The notes below the pieces were generated by a model. That model was not told the origin of the DNA. It saw only the letters and a list, made by a program, of their open reading frames with translations, and did not search any database. From the NCBI GenBank assembly GCA_000432895.1, contig FR889447.1, positions 1 to 64,000 on the forward strand: a DNA stretch of 64,000 nt. Direction: 5' to 3'. Every line of letters begins with the position of its first letter. The stretch's first letter is position 1. Shown here piece by piece: positions 54,700 through 63,880 of this stretch. Source of the stretch: Firmicutes bacterium CAG:449 (GTDB taxonomy: Bacteria > Bacillota_I > Bacilli_A > RFN20 > CAG-449). A program made the translations under genes and the position numbers.

Positions 54700-56256
54700 A
54701 TGAAAAAAGTATTAATAATTGGTGCAGGCCCTGCTGGACTTACAGCAGCATATCAACTTTTAAAAAGTAAACAAGAAGTAGAGGTAACAATTCTTGAAGG
54801 TAGCGATGTTATAGGTGGAATCTCTAGAACTTTTAATTATAAAGGTAATAGAATGGATATTGGTGGACATCGTTTCTTTTCTAAAGATGAAAGAGTTACT
54901 TCTTTATGGAATGAAATAATGCCAATGCAAGGTAAGTTAGCAAAAGATGATATTATTTTACATAATAATAAAAAACTAGCGGAAAATGGCCCTGATCCTG
55001 AAATAGAAGATCGAGTAATGTTACTTAGAAGAAGAGTTTCAAGAATCTTCTTTTTAAGAAAGTTTTTTGATTATCCAATTTCTATGAAATTTGAAACTTT
55101 TAAAAATATGGGTTTTAAAAATACTTGGAAAGCAGGATGGGGATATATTGGTTCTAGCATTCATAAAAGAAAAGAAACTAACTTAGAAAACTTTTATATT
55201 AATCGTTTTGGTAAACCTTTATATGAAATGTTTTTTGAAGATTATACAACAAAGGTATGGGGAATTTCACCAAAAGAAATTTCTGCAGATTGGGGTGCTC
55301 AAAGAGTTAAAGGACTATCTTTATCTAAAGCAATAGGAGAAATTTTAGCTAAACCATTTAAGAAATTGTTTCATAGTAAAAAAGTTGAAACTTCTTTAAT
55401 TGAAGAATTTTCTTATCCAAAATATGGACCAGGACAATTATATGAAGCGATGGCGGATGATATAGTTAAAATGGGTGGAAAAATATTATTTAATGAAGAA
55501 GTAATTCATATTAATGTTAATGATCGTCATATTGAATCAATTCAAACAAAAAATAATACTTATCAAGCTGATTATTACATTTCTTCGATGCCAATTAAAG
55601 ATTTGTATTTATCATTTTCTTCTTATGATAAAGAAGCTTATGAAGTAGCAAGTAATTTATTGTATCGTGATTTTATTACTGTGGGTTTATTACTTCCAAA
55701 ATTAAAAATTAAAAATCAAACTAAAATAAAAACTGTTTCTAATATTGTTCCTGATTGTTGGATTTATATTCAAGAAAGAGATGTTAAAGTTGGAAGATTA
55801 CAAATTTTTAATAATTGGTCACCATATATGGTAAAAGATTTAGAAAATACAATTTTTGTTGGGTTAGAATATTTTGTTAATGAAAATGATGACATGTGGA
55901 ATATGTCTGACCATGATTTTATTGAATTTGCTAAAGATGAATTAGCAAAAATAGATATCATTGATAAAAATGATGTTATGGATGCATGTAGATTAAATGT
56001 TAAAAAAGCATATCCAGCGTATTTTGGTAGTTATATAAATTTTGATAAAGTAAGCAATGATTTAAAATTATTTGATAATTTATTATGTGTTGGTAGAAAT
56101 GGACAACATCGTTATAATAATATGGATCATTCCATGGTAACTGCCATGATTGCTTCAGAAATTATTTTATCTAATAAATATACTCAAGAAGATTTATGGA
56201 ATGTTAATACAGAAAAATCTTATCATGAAGAGGATAAAAAAGAATGCAAAAAATAA
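54700..56256 (+). CDS. FAD-dependent oxidoreductase (UDP-galactopyranose mutase/amine-oxidase-like)
   Basis: 518 aa. The N-terminal FAD-binding motif [14 protein letters not shown] (residues 8-21), IGGISRTF near 38 and [12 protein letters not shown] near 57 (the GG motif) are clear; the C-terminal FAD block [19 protein letters not shown] is near 463. The sequence fits a bacterial NAD(P)/FAD oxidoreductase group related to UDP-galactopyranose mutase and protoporphyrinogen oxidase. It overlaps the glycosyltransferase gene by 13 bases, so it probably acts on a sugar or lipid used in surface glycan synthesis. Confidence 0.8.
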   Translation: MKKVLIIGAGPAGLTAAYQLLKSKQEVEVTILEGSDVIGGISRTFNYKGNRMDIGGHRFFSKDERVTSLWNEIMPMQGKLAKDDIILHNNKKLAENGPDPEIEDRVMLLRRRVSRIFFLRKFFDYPISMKFETFKNMGFKNTWKAGWGYIGSSIHKRKETNLENFYINRFGKPLYEMFFEDYTTKVWGISPKEISADWGAQRVKGLSLSKAIGEILAKPFKKLFHSKKVETSLIEEFSYPKYGPGQLYEAMADDIVKMGGKILFNEEVIHINVNDRHIESIQTKNNTYQADYYISSMPIKDLYLSFSSYDKEAYEVASNLLYRDFITVGLLLPKLKIKNQTKIKTVSNIVPDCWIYIQERDVKVGRLQIFNNWSPYMVKDLENTIFVGLEYFVNENDDMWNMSDHDFIEFAKDELAKIDIIDKNDVMDACRLNVKKAYPAYFGSYINFDKVSNDLKLFDNLLCVGRNGQHRYNNMDHSMVTAMIASEIILSNKYTQEDLWNVNTEKSYHEEDKKECKK

Positions 56257-57785
56257 TGAATTTCTTTTCTAAGCATCAAGTAATTAAATCTATTTTAAAA
56301 TGGGTTTTATTATATATTGTTATTTGGATTTTATATGATGTTTTATATAAATTAGGTCGTAGTCCTAATGATAATTTACAAACTATTAGAACAATGATGG
56401 TTGTGCCGATTGTTTATGCTCTAGGTAAAGGTTGTTATTTGTATGGTAAAAAAGAATTAGATGAAGAAAAATTAGCAACTTTACTTTTAATTATAGGATT
56501 TACTTTAAGAATTGGATATGCCTTTTATACAGGTAGTAGTACTCGTCAACATGATGTTGAAATGTATAATAATGGTAATTTAAATCTTTCTGGACAAGGT
56601 CATTTTTCTTATACATATATTATTTATAGTACAGGAATGCTTCCTCAAGAAATGAGATGGCAATTTTACCATCCTCCTCTTTGGCATAGTTTATGTGCTT
56701 TATTTATGCATATATATGAATTTTTTGAAGGAACTAATGATGTAGCTACTTTATATAACGCTAATATGATTTTATCTTCTTTTGTAGGATGCTTAACATT
56801 GTATTACATTAAAAAAATTATCTTTTATTTTTCAGAGAATAAATATTATCGAATTATTGCTTTATTACTTTTGGCTTTTCATCCACAATTTTTTATTATG
56901 GCAGGATGGATGAATAATGAAGGATTATCATTTATGTTTATGATAATGTCTTTCTATTATGGATTATTGTTTAATCAAAATAGAAAATGGCTAGATATTA
57001 TTTTATGCGGAGTATCTTTAGGACTTGCTGCGATGAGTAAAGTTTCAGCCGCTTTAATATGTGCACCTTTATTAATGATTTTTATCTATGATTTTGTTAA
57101 AGATGTCAAAAACAAAACTTATAAGAAAACTCTTTTACAAGGTTTAACTTTTATTGGGATTGTTGCCCCTTTATCTTTGTGGTTTATTGTTAGAAATATT
57201 GTTAAATTTGGAATTACTAGTGTTGGTGTTCCTGGAATGAATCCATATAAATCATCATTAGGAGTAGTTTCTTATTCATTATGGCAAAGATTTGGTATTC
57301 CTAATATATTTAATTTAAATGAAGGGTTATGGTGTATTCTCCGACCAAACAATAATAATTATTTAGATTATAATGTTTGGTTATATACTTTTAAATGTTC
57401 TGTGTTTGGTGAGTATTCATTTTGGCAAGGAGAAATATTTGCTTATATGCTTTTAATTACAAATATCTTAGTAATTATTTTTGCTTTATATTGTATGATT
57501 TATGTTTTAATCAAAAATATTAAATCTTTTAATAATATATTAATGTTATTAACTTATATTATAACCATTATTTCATATATTGCTTTCCAAATAATTTATC
57601 CATTAACCTGCACACAAGATTTTCGTTATATGACATTAGTTTTAATTCCTAGTGCATATTTTGTTGGGCAATATTTTTCTTTAGAAAATAAAAATAAAAT
57701 AACTATAAAATTTAAATATTTATCTTTGGCGCTTATTTTTAGTTTTTGTTTATCATCAGTTCTATTTTATATTTCTTGTCGATAA
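56244..57785 (+). CDS. GT39/ArnT-like membrane glycosyltransferase
   Basis: 513 aa with about eleven hydrophobic segments. [20 protein letters not shown] near 89 contains the acidic first-loop motif, and [19 protein letters not shown] near 140 is the PPLW/YHPP block of lipid-linked-sugar glycosyltransferases of the PMT/ArnT group. Such enzymes transfer sugars from polyprenyl phosphates to proteins or surface polymers outside the membrane. It is coupled to the FAD oxidoreductase gene and ends 24 bases inside the convergent AraC-type gene. Confidence 0.8.
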   Translation: MQKIMNFFSKHQVIKSILKWVLLYIVIWILYDVLYKLGRSPNDNLQTIRTMMVVPIVYALGKGCYLYGKKELDEEKLATLLLIIGFTLRIGYAFYTGSSTRQHDVEMYNNGNLNLSGQGHFSYTYIIYSTGMLPQEMRWQFYHPPLWHSLCALFMHIYEFFEGTNDVATLYNANMILSSFVGCLTLYYIKKIIFYFSENKYYRIIALLLLAFHPQFFIMAGWMNNEGLSFMFMIMSFYYGLLFNQNRKWLDIILCGVSLGLAAMSKVSAALICAPLLMIFIYDFVKDVKNKTYKKTLLQGLTFIGIVAPLSLWFIVRNIVKFGITSVGVPGMNPYKSSLGVVSYSLWQRFGIPNIFNLNEGLWCILRPNNNNYLDYNVWLYTFKCSVFGEYSFWQGEIFAYMLLITNILVIIFALYCMIYVLIKNIKSFNNILMLLTYIITIISYIAFQIIYPLTCTQDFRYMTLVLIPSAYFVGQYFSLENKNKITIKFKYLSLALIFSFCLSSVLFYISCR

Positions 57786-58553
57786 ACGCATTTGTTTAGG
57801 TGAGTAGTAATACTTTTTTTTAAACATTTTATTAAAATATGATTGGTTATTAAAACCAACTGAATAAGCAATTTGAGAAATTGTCATATTAGAAACATTA
57901 ATTAAATTATAGGCTTCTTCTAATTGCTTATTTAATTTATATTCAATAATTGTCATATTGGTTTCTTTTTTAAATTGATGTGAAATAGAAGATACGGAAG
58001 TAGAAAAACGACTTGCAATATCTTTTAATTTAATATTCAAAGAAAAATTATTATCAATGACATATTTAATATTACTAATTAAATCTGATTCACTATTAGA
58101 AGAAGTGTTAATTAATAAATTCATATTTCTTTCTAAATAAATTAAAATATTATCTAGACAATTATTAATTATAAGATCATATTTTTCTTTTTTTGATAAG
58201 GCTTCGTTATAAATAGTTTCATATAAATAATAAAAATTAGAATCATTTTTAGTAATGATTTTTTTTGTGAATTTTTCTTTTGAAAAAATTTCCATTTTAT
58301 TTAAACCAATAGCAAAAAATGATAGATGTTTATTACTTGTTTCTTGATGGTTAGAATTAGGATTAATAAAAACTAAATCCTCCTTTTTAACAGGTATTTT
58401 TTTGTTTGTTGTTTCAATAAAGCCATCACCATCAATAATATAAAGAATCTCTAAATTAGGATGAGAATGTAAAGTGGCTTTATAATTTTTGTTTATTTCT
58501 GTTTTTGAAATATAGATTAAGCTACTAATATTTAATGGAATTCTTTGATGCAT
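57762..58553 (-). CDS. AraC-family regulator, probable rhamnose activator
   Basis: 263 aa. N-terminal cupin (LHSHPNLEILYIIDGDGFIET near 28, partly quoted) and C-terminal AraC helix-turn-helix pair: LKDIASRFSTSVSSISHQFKKE near 173 (partly) and ISQIAYSVGFNNQSYFNKMFKK near 226 (partly), ending YSPKQMR. It is divergent from rhaB, so it is the likely activator of rhaBAD. The ATG has no Shine-Dalgarno sequence and lies six bases after a -10 box. Confidence 0.87.
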   Translation of the reverse strand: MHQRIPLNISSLIYISKTEINKNYKATLHSHPNLEILYIIDGDGFIETTNKKIPVKKEDLVFINPNSNHQETSNKHLSFFAIGLNKMEIFSKEKFTKKIITKNDSNFYYLYETIYNEALSKKEKYDLIINNCLDNILIYLERNMNLLINTSSNSESDLISNIKYVIDNNFSLNIKLKDIASRFSTSVSSISHQFKKETNMTIIEYKLNKQLEEAYNLINVSNMTISQIAYSVGFNNQSYFNKMFKKKYYYSPKQMRLSTRNIK

Positions 58554-58559
58554 AAATTA

Positions 58560-58589
58560 ATAATACAATATAATTGTATCATTTTGCAA
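58560..58589 (-). promoter_or_regulatory. Promoter of the AraC-type gene (leaderless)
   Basis: Minus strand TTGCAA (58589-58584), 18-base spacer, TATTAT (58565-58560), then six bases to the ATG. Confidence 0.55.
58563..58579. promoter_or_regulatory. Inverted repeat in the araC-rhaB divergent region
   Basis: ATACAAT-ATA-ATTGTAT, perfect 7-3-7 palindrome covering the -10 side of the regulator's promoter; possible autoregulatory site. Confidence 0.45.
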
Positions 58590-58630
58590 GATAGTTATAT
58601 AAAAGAAAGATAGATAATTTAAAATATAAT
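58588..58630 (+). promoter_or_regulatory. rhaB promoter region with direct repeats
   Basis: AAGATAG at 58588-58594 and 58607-58613 (19 bases apart), then TATAAT at 58625-58630 without a recognisable -35. Direct repeats next to a -35-less promoter suit activation by an AraC-family protein. Confidence 0.45.
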
Positions 58631-58641
58631 TAGGTGAAACA

Positions 58642-59958
58642 ATGAAATATTATTTAGCAATTGATATAGGTGCTTCCAGTGGAAGACATATTATTGGACA
58701 TTATGAAAATGAACAATTAATTTTAGAAGAAATCTATCGCTTTCCTAATGGTGTTATAAATCAAAATAATCATTTAATTTGGGATATTGATAATTTATTT
58801 TTAAATATTAAAAAAGGAATTAAATTATGTTTAGAAAAATATTCTCAGATTGAATCTTTAGCTATTGATACATGGGGATGTGATTATGTTTTGATGAATA
58901 AAAATCAAGTAATTTATCCATGTTATGCTTATCGAGATAATAGAACTAATTCTATTATTGATGAAGTACATAAAAAAATTCCTTTTGAAAAACTTTACAA
59001 TATAAGCGGTTCACAATTTCAAAATTTTAATACCATTTATCAATTATATGAAGATAAAGTAAGTGGAAGATTAAAAAAGGCCGATTCATTTTTAATGATT
59101 CCAGAATATTTAACTTATAAATTAACGGGAATTAAAATGAAAGAATTTACTAATGCTGGTACAACTGGCTTATATGATATAAACACATTAAAAGTTTCTC
59201 AAGAAATTGTCGATAAATTACAATTTCCTGAATTTGTTAAAGAAAAAGTTTATAAGCCATCTACATTAGTAGGTGATTTAAAAGAAGATATTATTCAAGA
59301 AGTAGGTGGCAATATTAAAGTAAAATTATGTTGTTCTCATGATACTGCATCGGCTATTGAATGTTTAAAAATGGATGATGAAATTTATATTTCAAGTGGA
59401 ACTTGGTCATTACTTGGAATAAAAACAAAAACACCTATTACTACTTTAAAAGCTCAACAAGCTAATTATTCAAATGAATTTGGTCCTAATTATATTAGAT
59501 TTCAAAAAAACATTATGGGGTTATGGATTATTCAAAATTTAGCTAAAGAATTATCTTTATCTTTTACTGATATGGTTAGTTTGGCTTCGTCAAGTAAATA
59601 TAATGAATTAATTGATGTTAATGATGAATGTTTTAAAGCGCCTAAAGATATGAAAAAAGAAATTATTTCATATTTAAGTAACCGCAAAATGATCTTACCA
59701 AAAAATAATGCTGATTTAATTAACTTAGTATACCATTCTTTAGCGTTTTCTTATCAGCAAGCAATCGAAGAATTAGAAGAAATTACTAATAAAAAATTTA
59801 AAAAAATTTATATTGTTGGAGGTGGGGCTAAAAACAAATATTTAAATGAATTAACTAAATTTTATACACAAAAAGAAGTTATTGCTTTACCAATAGAAGC
59901 AACTTCAATAGGTAATTTAATGATGCAAATGGAGGAAAAAAATGAATCAAGAAGTTAA
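58642..59958 (+). CDS. rhaB: Rhamnulokinase
   Basis: 438 aa. FGGY-kinase N-domain AIDIGASSGRHIIGH (residues 5-19), LAIDTWGCDYVLM near 74, YRDNRTNSI near 98, SSGTWSLLGIK near 253 and the C-terminal VGGGAKNKYLNELT near 393. It phosphorylates L-rhamnulose. It overlaps rhaA by 17 bases; AGGTGA precedes the ATG. Confidence 0.95.
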   Translation: MKYYLAIDIGASSGRHIIGHYENEQLILEEIYRFPNGVINQNNHLIWDIDNLFLNIKKGIKLCLEKYSQIESLAIDTWGCDYVLMNKNQVIYPCYAYRDNRTNSIIDEVHKKIPFEKLYNISGSQFQNFNTIYQLYEDKVSGRLKKADSFLMIPEYLTYKLTGIKMKEFTNAGTTGLYDINTLKVSQEIVDKLQFPEFVKEKVYKPSTLVGDLKEDIIQEVGGNIKVKLCCSHDTASAIECLKMDDEIYISSGTWSLLGIKTKTPITTLKAQQANYSNEFGPNYIRFQKNIMGLWIIQNLAKELSLSFTDMVSLASSSKYNELIDVNDECFKAPKDMKKEIISYLSNRKMILPKNNADLINLVYHSLAFSYQQAIEELEEITNKKFKKIYIVGGGAKNKYLNELTKFYTQKEVIALPIEATSIGNLMMQMEEKNESRS

Positions 59959-61177
59959 AAACAAATTTTTAAAATATGGTGTAGATGTTGATGTCGCTCT
60001 ACAAAAAATGAAAGAAGTCGTAGTGTCTATACATTGCTGGCAACTTGATGATGTGCAAGGTTTTGAAAATGATGGACCATTAACAGGTGGAATTCAATCA
60101 ACCGGTAATCATCCTGGAAAAGCTAGAAACTTTAAAGAATTAACTAGTGATTTAAAAGAAGCATTAAAATATATTCCAGGAAAAAAGAAAATTAATTTAC
60201 ATGCCATTTATCAAGCTGGTGAAAAAATAGTTGATCGTAGTGAAGTGGGAATTAATGAATTTACTAAATGGGTAGATTTTGCTAAAGAAAACAATTTAGG
60301 CCTTGATTATAATCCAACTTTATTCTCTTCTAATATGGTTAAAAATGGTTTAACTTTGTCTTCTCCTGAAGAAGAAGTAAGAAAATATTGGATTAAACAT
60401 GTTATTAATTCTTTAAAGATAACTGAATATTTTGGAAAAGAATTACATCAAAAAGCTTTATGTAATATTTGGATTCCTGATGGATTAAAAGATGTTCCTG
60501 CCGATAGAATTGGACCAAGACAAAGATTAAAAGAGTCTTTAGATGAAATCTTAAAATATGATTATAACAAAGACTATATGGATGTTTCAGTTGAATCTAA
60601 AGTCTTTGGTATAGGGGTAGAATCATACACTACTGGTTCTCATGAGTTTTATTTATCTTATGCGATGAAAAATAATATTTTATGTTTACTTGATACTGGG
60701 CATTTCCATCCAACTGAAAATGTTGCAGATAAAATTAGTTCTTTATTATTATTTTCACCTAAATTAGCTTTACATGTTTCTCGACCAGTAAGATGGGATT
60801 CAGATCACGTTTTAAAACTAAATGATGATCTTCAAGAAGTAGCAAATGAACTTGTTAAATGTGATGCTTTAAATAGAACATATATTGGTTTAGACTATTT
60901 TGATGGCTCTTTAAATAGAGTGGCTTCAATTGTTATAGGATCAAGAAATATGTATAAAGCCATTTTGAAAGCTTTATTAACACCTTGGAAATATATGAAA
61001 AAATTACAAGATAGTTATGATTTTACGACTTTACTAGTATTACAAGAAGAAATTAAAGATTTACCTTATTACGAAGTTTGGAAAGAATTTTGTAAACAAG
61101 AAAATGTCATTTCAGATGAAAAATGGTATAACAAAGTAAAAAAATATGAAGAAAAAATAATTAAAGTTAGAGGTTAA
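59942..61177 (+). CDS. rhaA: L-rhamnose isomerase
   Basis: 411 aa, family length. SIHCWQLDDVQGFE near 29, LHAIYQ near 81, DYNPTLFSS near 121, KALCNIWIPDG near 171, LLDTGHFHPTENVADKIS near 253 and LHVSRPVRWDSDHV near 276 carry the metal ligands. It converts L-rhamnose to L-rhamnulose. AGGAGG-like AUGGAGG lies within rhaB. Confidence 0.96.
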   Translation: MNQEVKNKFLKYGVDVDVALQKMKEVVVSIHCWQLDDVQGFENDGPLTGGIQSTGNHPGKARNFKELTSDLKEALKYIPGKKKINLHAIYQAGEKIVDRSEVGINEFTKWVDFAKENNLGLDYNPTLFSSNMVKNGLTLSSPEEEVRKYWIKHVINSLKITEYFGKELHQKALCNIWIPDGLKDVPADRIGPRQRLKESLDEILKYDYNKDYMDVSVESKVFGIGVESYTTGSHEFYLSYAMKNNILCLLDTGHFHPTENVADKISSLLLFSPKLALHVSRPVRWDSDHVLKLNDDLQEVANELVKCDALNRTYIGLDYFDGSLNRVASIVIGSRNMYKAILKALLTPWKYMKKLQDSYDFTTLLVLQEEIKDLPYYEVWKEFCKQENVISDEKWYNKVKKYEEKIIKVRG

Positions 61178-61182
61178 TTAAA

Positions 61183-61974
61183 ATGAAATGTATTGAAGAA
61201 GTAACAGAAATTTTAGATTTATTATATAAACATGGTTATGATGAAAGAAATGGAGGGAATTTATCTTATATTTTAAATGAAGATGAAATTTTACCAATTA
61301 TTCATAACGATGTTATAAGAGAGTTTAAATATGAAGATATTGATTTATCTTTATTAATTGGTAAATATTTTATTATTACAGGAACTGGTAAATATTTTAA
61401 AAACTGTTTAAAGGATCCAGAAACTAATCTTGGTATTATGAAAGTAAAAGATAAACATACTTTATCATTAATTTGGGGATATAAAGATGGAGGTAGACCA
61501 ACTTCAGAAGCACCTACTCATTTACAATGTCATATTGAAAGATTACGTCTTGACTCATCACATCGACTTGTAATTCATTGTCATCCTTTAAATATTATTT
61601 GTATGACTCATATCTTACCATTATCTTCAAATAAATTTACAGAAATCTTATGGAAAATGCAAACAGAAAGTATTGTTGTTTTCCCAGAAGGTGTAGCAGT
61701 TTTACCTTGGATTTTATGTGGAGGCACTGAAATTGGTATACAAACATCAAAATTAATGAAAGAATATCGTTCTGTTATTTGGGCTCAACATGGTATTTTC
61801 TGTACAGGTAGAACTCTTGATGAAGTTTTTGGTTTAATTGAAACTATTGAAAAAGCGGCTGAGATTTATATGAAGATTTGTGATAAAAAAATTGTTCAAT
61901 CAATTTCAAATGAAAACCTTAAAGAAATCGCAGTAGCGTTTAAAATAGATTATAGAAAAGGTATTATTGATTAA
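61183..61974 (+). CDS. rhaD: Rhamnulose-1-phosphate aldolase
   Basis: 263 aa, class II aldolase. RNGGNLSYIL near 22, FIITGTGKYFKN near 64, EAPTHLQCHIERL near 108 with the catalytic Glu, VIHCHPLN near 126 with two Zn ligands, and WAQHGIFCTG near 201 with the third. It splits rhamnulose 1-phosphate into DHAP and lactaldehyde. It closes the rhaBAD operon; no rhamnose transporter or mutarotase gene lies beside it. Confidence 0.94.
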   Translation: MKCIEEVTEILDLLYKHGYDERNGGNLSYILNEDEILPIIHNDVIREFKYEDIDLSLLIGKYFIITGTGKYFKNCLKDPETNLGIMKVKDKHTLSLIWGYKDGGRPTSEAPTHLQCHIERLRLDSSHRLVIHCHPLNIICMTHILPLSSNKFTEILWKMQTESIVVFPEGVAVLPWILCGGTEIGIQTSKLMKEYRSVIWAQHGIFCTGRTLDEVFGLIETIEKAAEIYMKICDKKIVQSISNENLKEIAVAFKIDYRKGIID

Positions 61975-61981
61975 TTTAAAG

Positions 61982-62013
61982 ATCATCTTATGCAAAAGTA
62001 AGATGATTTTTCT
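61982..62013 (+). terminator. rha operon terminator
   Basis: ATCATCTTA, eight-base loop, TAAGATGAT, T-run. Confidence 0.85.
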
Positions 62014-62070
62014 TTATATTGTTTAAAAAATAACTAATTTCCATTAGAATAATAACGAGGTGTTTTTATA

Positions 62071-63567
62071 ATGGAAGAAAAATTAACTGATCAAGAAATT
62101 GCAAGAAGACAAAAAATAGAAAAATTAAAAGAATTAGGTCTTGATCCATTTGGACAAGCTTATGATCGCACAGATTGGTCAAAAGATATAAGAGAATTAG
62201 TAAGTGGCAAAACTCATGAAGAAGTTGAACAAATGAATTTGCATGTTTCTATTGCTGGTAGAATTATGTTTATTCGTAAAATGGGTAAAGCAAGCTTTTT
62301 TACGATTCAAGATGTAAAAGGTAAACAACAAGTTTATATTTCAATTAATGATGTTGGTGAACAAACATATGCTTTATTTAAAATGGCTGATGTTGGAGAT
62401 ATTGTAGGGGTTAAAGGAAAAGTTATGTTAACTCAAACTGGTGAACCAACAGTAAAATGCTTAGAGTATACTCATTTGACTAAATCTTTAAGACCTTTAC
62501 CAGAAAAATTCCATGGTTTAACTGATAAAGAAGAAAGATATAGAAGAAGATATGTTGATTTAATCATGAATGAAGAAGCAAAGAAAGTTGCTATTGCTCG
62601 TCCAAAAATTATTAGAGCAATTCAAGAATATTGTGATTCATTAGGTTTTATGGAAGTGGAAACACCAGTACTTTCACCTATTCAAGGTGGCGCTACTGCT
62701 AGACCATTTGTTACGCATCATAATGCTTTAGATAGAGATTTTTATTTAAGAATAGCTACTGAATTACCTTTAAAAAGATTAATTGTCGGTGGTTTAGAAA
62801 AAGTTTATGAAATTGGACGCTTATTTAGAAACGAAGGAATGGATGCAACACATAATCCAGAATTTACAACAATTGAATTATATGAAGCATATGGAGACTT
62901 ATCTTCAATGATGAAAATAACTGAAGGTATTATTCGTCATGCTGCAAAGAAGGTTGCTAATAAAACTGAATTTATTAATATCTTTAATCCAGAAGGAGAA
63001 AAAATTGATATTGCTCAACCTTTTAAAGTAGTAACAATGTGCGATATGATTTATCAAGAAACAGGTATTGATTTTAAAAACAATCATTATACTCTTTCAG
63101 AAGCAACTGAACTTGCAAAAAAACATAATATTAAAGTAGAAAAACATTTTACAGTTGGACATATTATTGATGCATTCTTTGAAACATTCTGTGAAGAAAA
63201 ATTAATTCAACCAACATTCTTGTGTGGACATCCAGTAGAAATTTCACCTTTAACAAAAATTGATCCATCAGATCCAAGATTTGTACAAAGATTTGAACTT
63301 TATATTGGTGGACATGAATTTGCTAATGCTTACACTGAATTAAATGATCCAATCGATCAAAAGAATAGATTCTTAGAACAACTTGCCGAAAAAGATGCTG
63401 GTAATGATGAAGCTAATGATATGGATGTTGACTTTGTTGAAGCTCTTGAATATGGTATGCCTCCATGTGGAGGAGTAGGAATGGGTATTGATAGACTTGT
63501 AATGTTTTTAACCGAACAAACATCAATTAGAGAAGTCTTATTATTCCCACATATGAAAGATAGATAA
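62071..63567 (+). CDS. lysS: Lysyl-tRNA synthetase, class II
   Basis: 498 aa. N-terminal anticodon-binding OB fold (about 55-150) and class II catalytic core: motif 1 around VETPVLSPIQGGATARPF near 195, motif 2 KVYEIGRLFRNEGMDATHNPEF near 251 (partly), motif 3 GMGIDRLVMFLT near 475. It charges tRNA-Lys. No T-box leader is visible in the 96-base gap; GAGGTG is a spaced ribosome binding site. Confidence 0.97.
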   Translation: MEEKLTDQEIARRQKIEKLKELGLDPFGQAYDRTDWSKDIRELVSGKTHEEVEQMNLHVSIAGRIMFIRKMGKASFFTIQDVKGKQQVYISINDVGEQTYALFKMADVGDIVGVKGKVMLTQTGEPTVKCLEYTHLTKSLRPLPEKFHGLTDKEERYRRRYVDLIMNEEAKKVAIARPKIIRAIQEYCDSLGFMEVETPVLSPIQGGATARPFVTHHNALDRDFYLRIATELPLKRLIVGGLEKVYEIGRLFRNEGMDATHNPEFTTIELYEAYGDLSSMMKITEGIIRHAAKKVANKTEFINIFNPEGEKIDIAQPFKVVTMCDMIYQETGIDFKNNHYTLSEATELAKKHNIKVEKHFTVGHIIDAFFETFCEEKLIQPTFLCGHPVEISPLTKIDPSDPRFVQRFELYIGGHEFANAYTELNDPIDQKNRFLEQLAEKDAGNDEANDMDVDFVEALEYGMPPCGGVGMGIDRLVMFLTEQTSIREVLLFPHMKDR

Positions 63568-63640
63568 TATATAATAAATTTTTCTATCACTATATATAAA
63601 ATATTAATAATTTAAAATATATAAAAAATCATATACAATA

Positions 63641-63668
63641 AATCGCCTGAATTTAGGCGATTTTTTCT
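63641..63668 (+). terminator. lysS terminator
   Basis: AATCGCCT, loop GAATTT, AGGCGATT, then a run of T's. Confidence 0.87.
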
Positions 63669-63748
63669 TTTCTTTATATAATAAAAATGTTGAAATGTTA
63701 ATTTTGAATTTATAAATATTTGTGCTATGAATAATAAGAAAGACTATT

Positions 63749-63880
63749 ATGAAAAATAAATATTTAACACCAAATTTTTTAATTGAAACACTAGAATTAA
63801 ATGAGGTAATTTTAACTTCTGGTTTTGTGTCAAAAGATGATAATAAATTAGGAGAAGATATAAATATCAAAATGAACTAA
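63749..63880 (+). CDS. Small peptide of the PxxxIExLxxxxVIxTSG type
   Basis: 43 aa: it begins MKNKYLTPNFLIETLELNE, continues VILTSG near residue 29, and ends in an Asp/Asn/Lys-rich tail. The pattern resembles the very common, uncharacterised small Firmicute peptides with a YxxP start and a DVIxTSG centre. The ribosome binding site is poor. Its end overlaps the GH2-like frame. Whether it is expressed is unsure. Confidence 0.4.
   Translation: MKNKYLTPNFLIETLELNEVILTSGFVSKDDNKLGEDINIKMN

Noticed and set aside
58741..58755. Operator-like TATCGCTTTCC in rhaB
   Set aside because: It lies within coding sequence and matches only the right half of the operator.
61975..62070. T-box or other riboswitch before lysS
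   Set aside because: The gap is 96 bases, much of it the rha terminator; no T-box sequence or specifier stem is visible.
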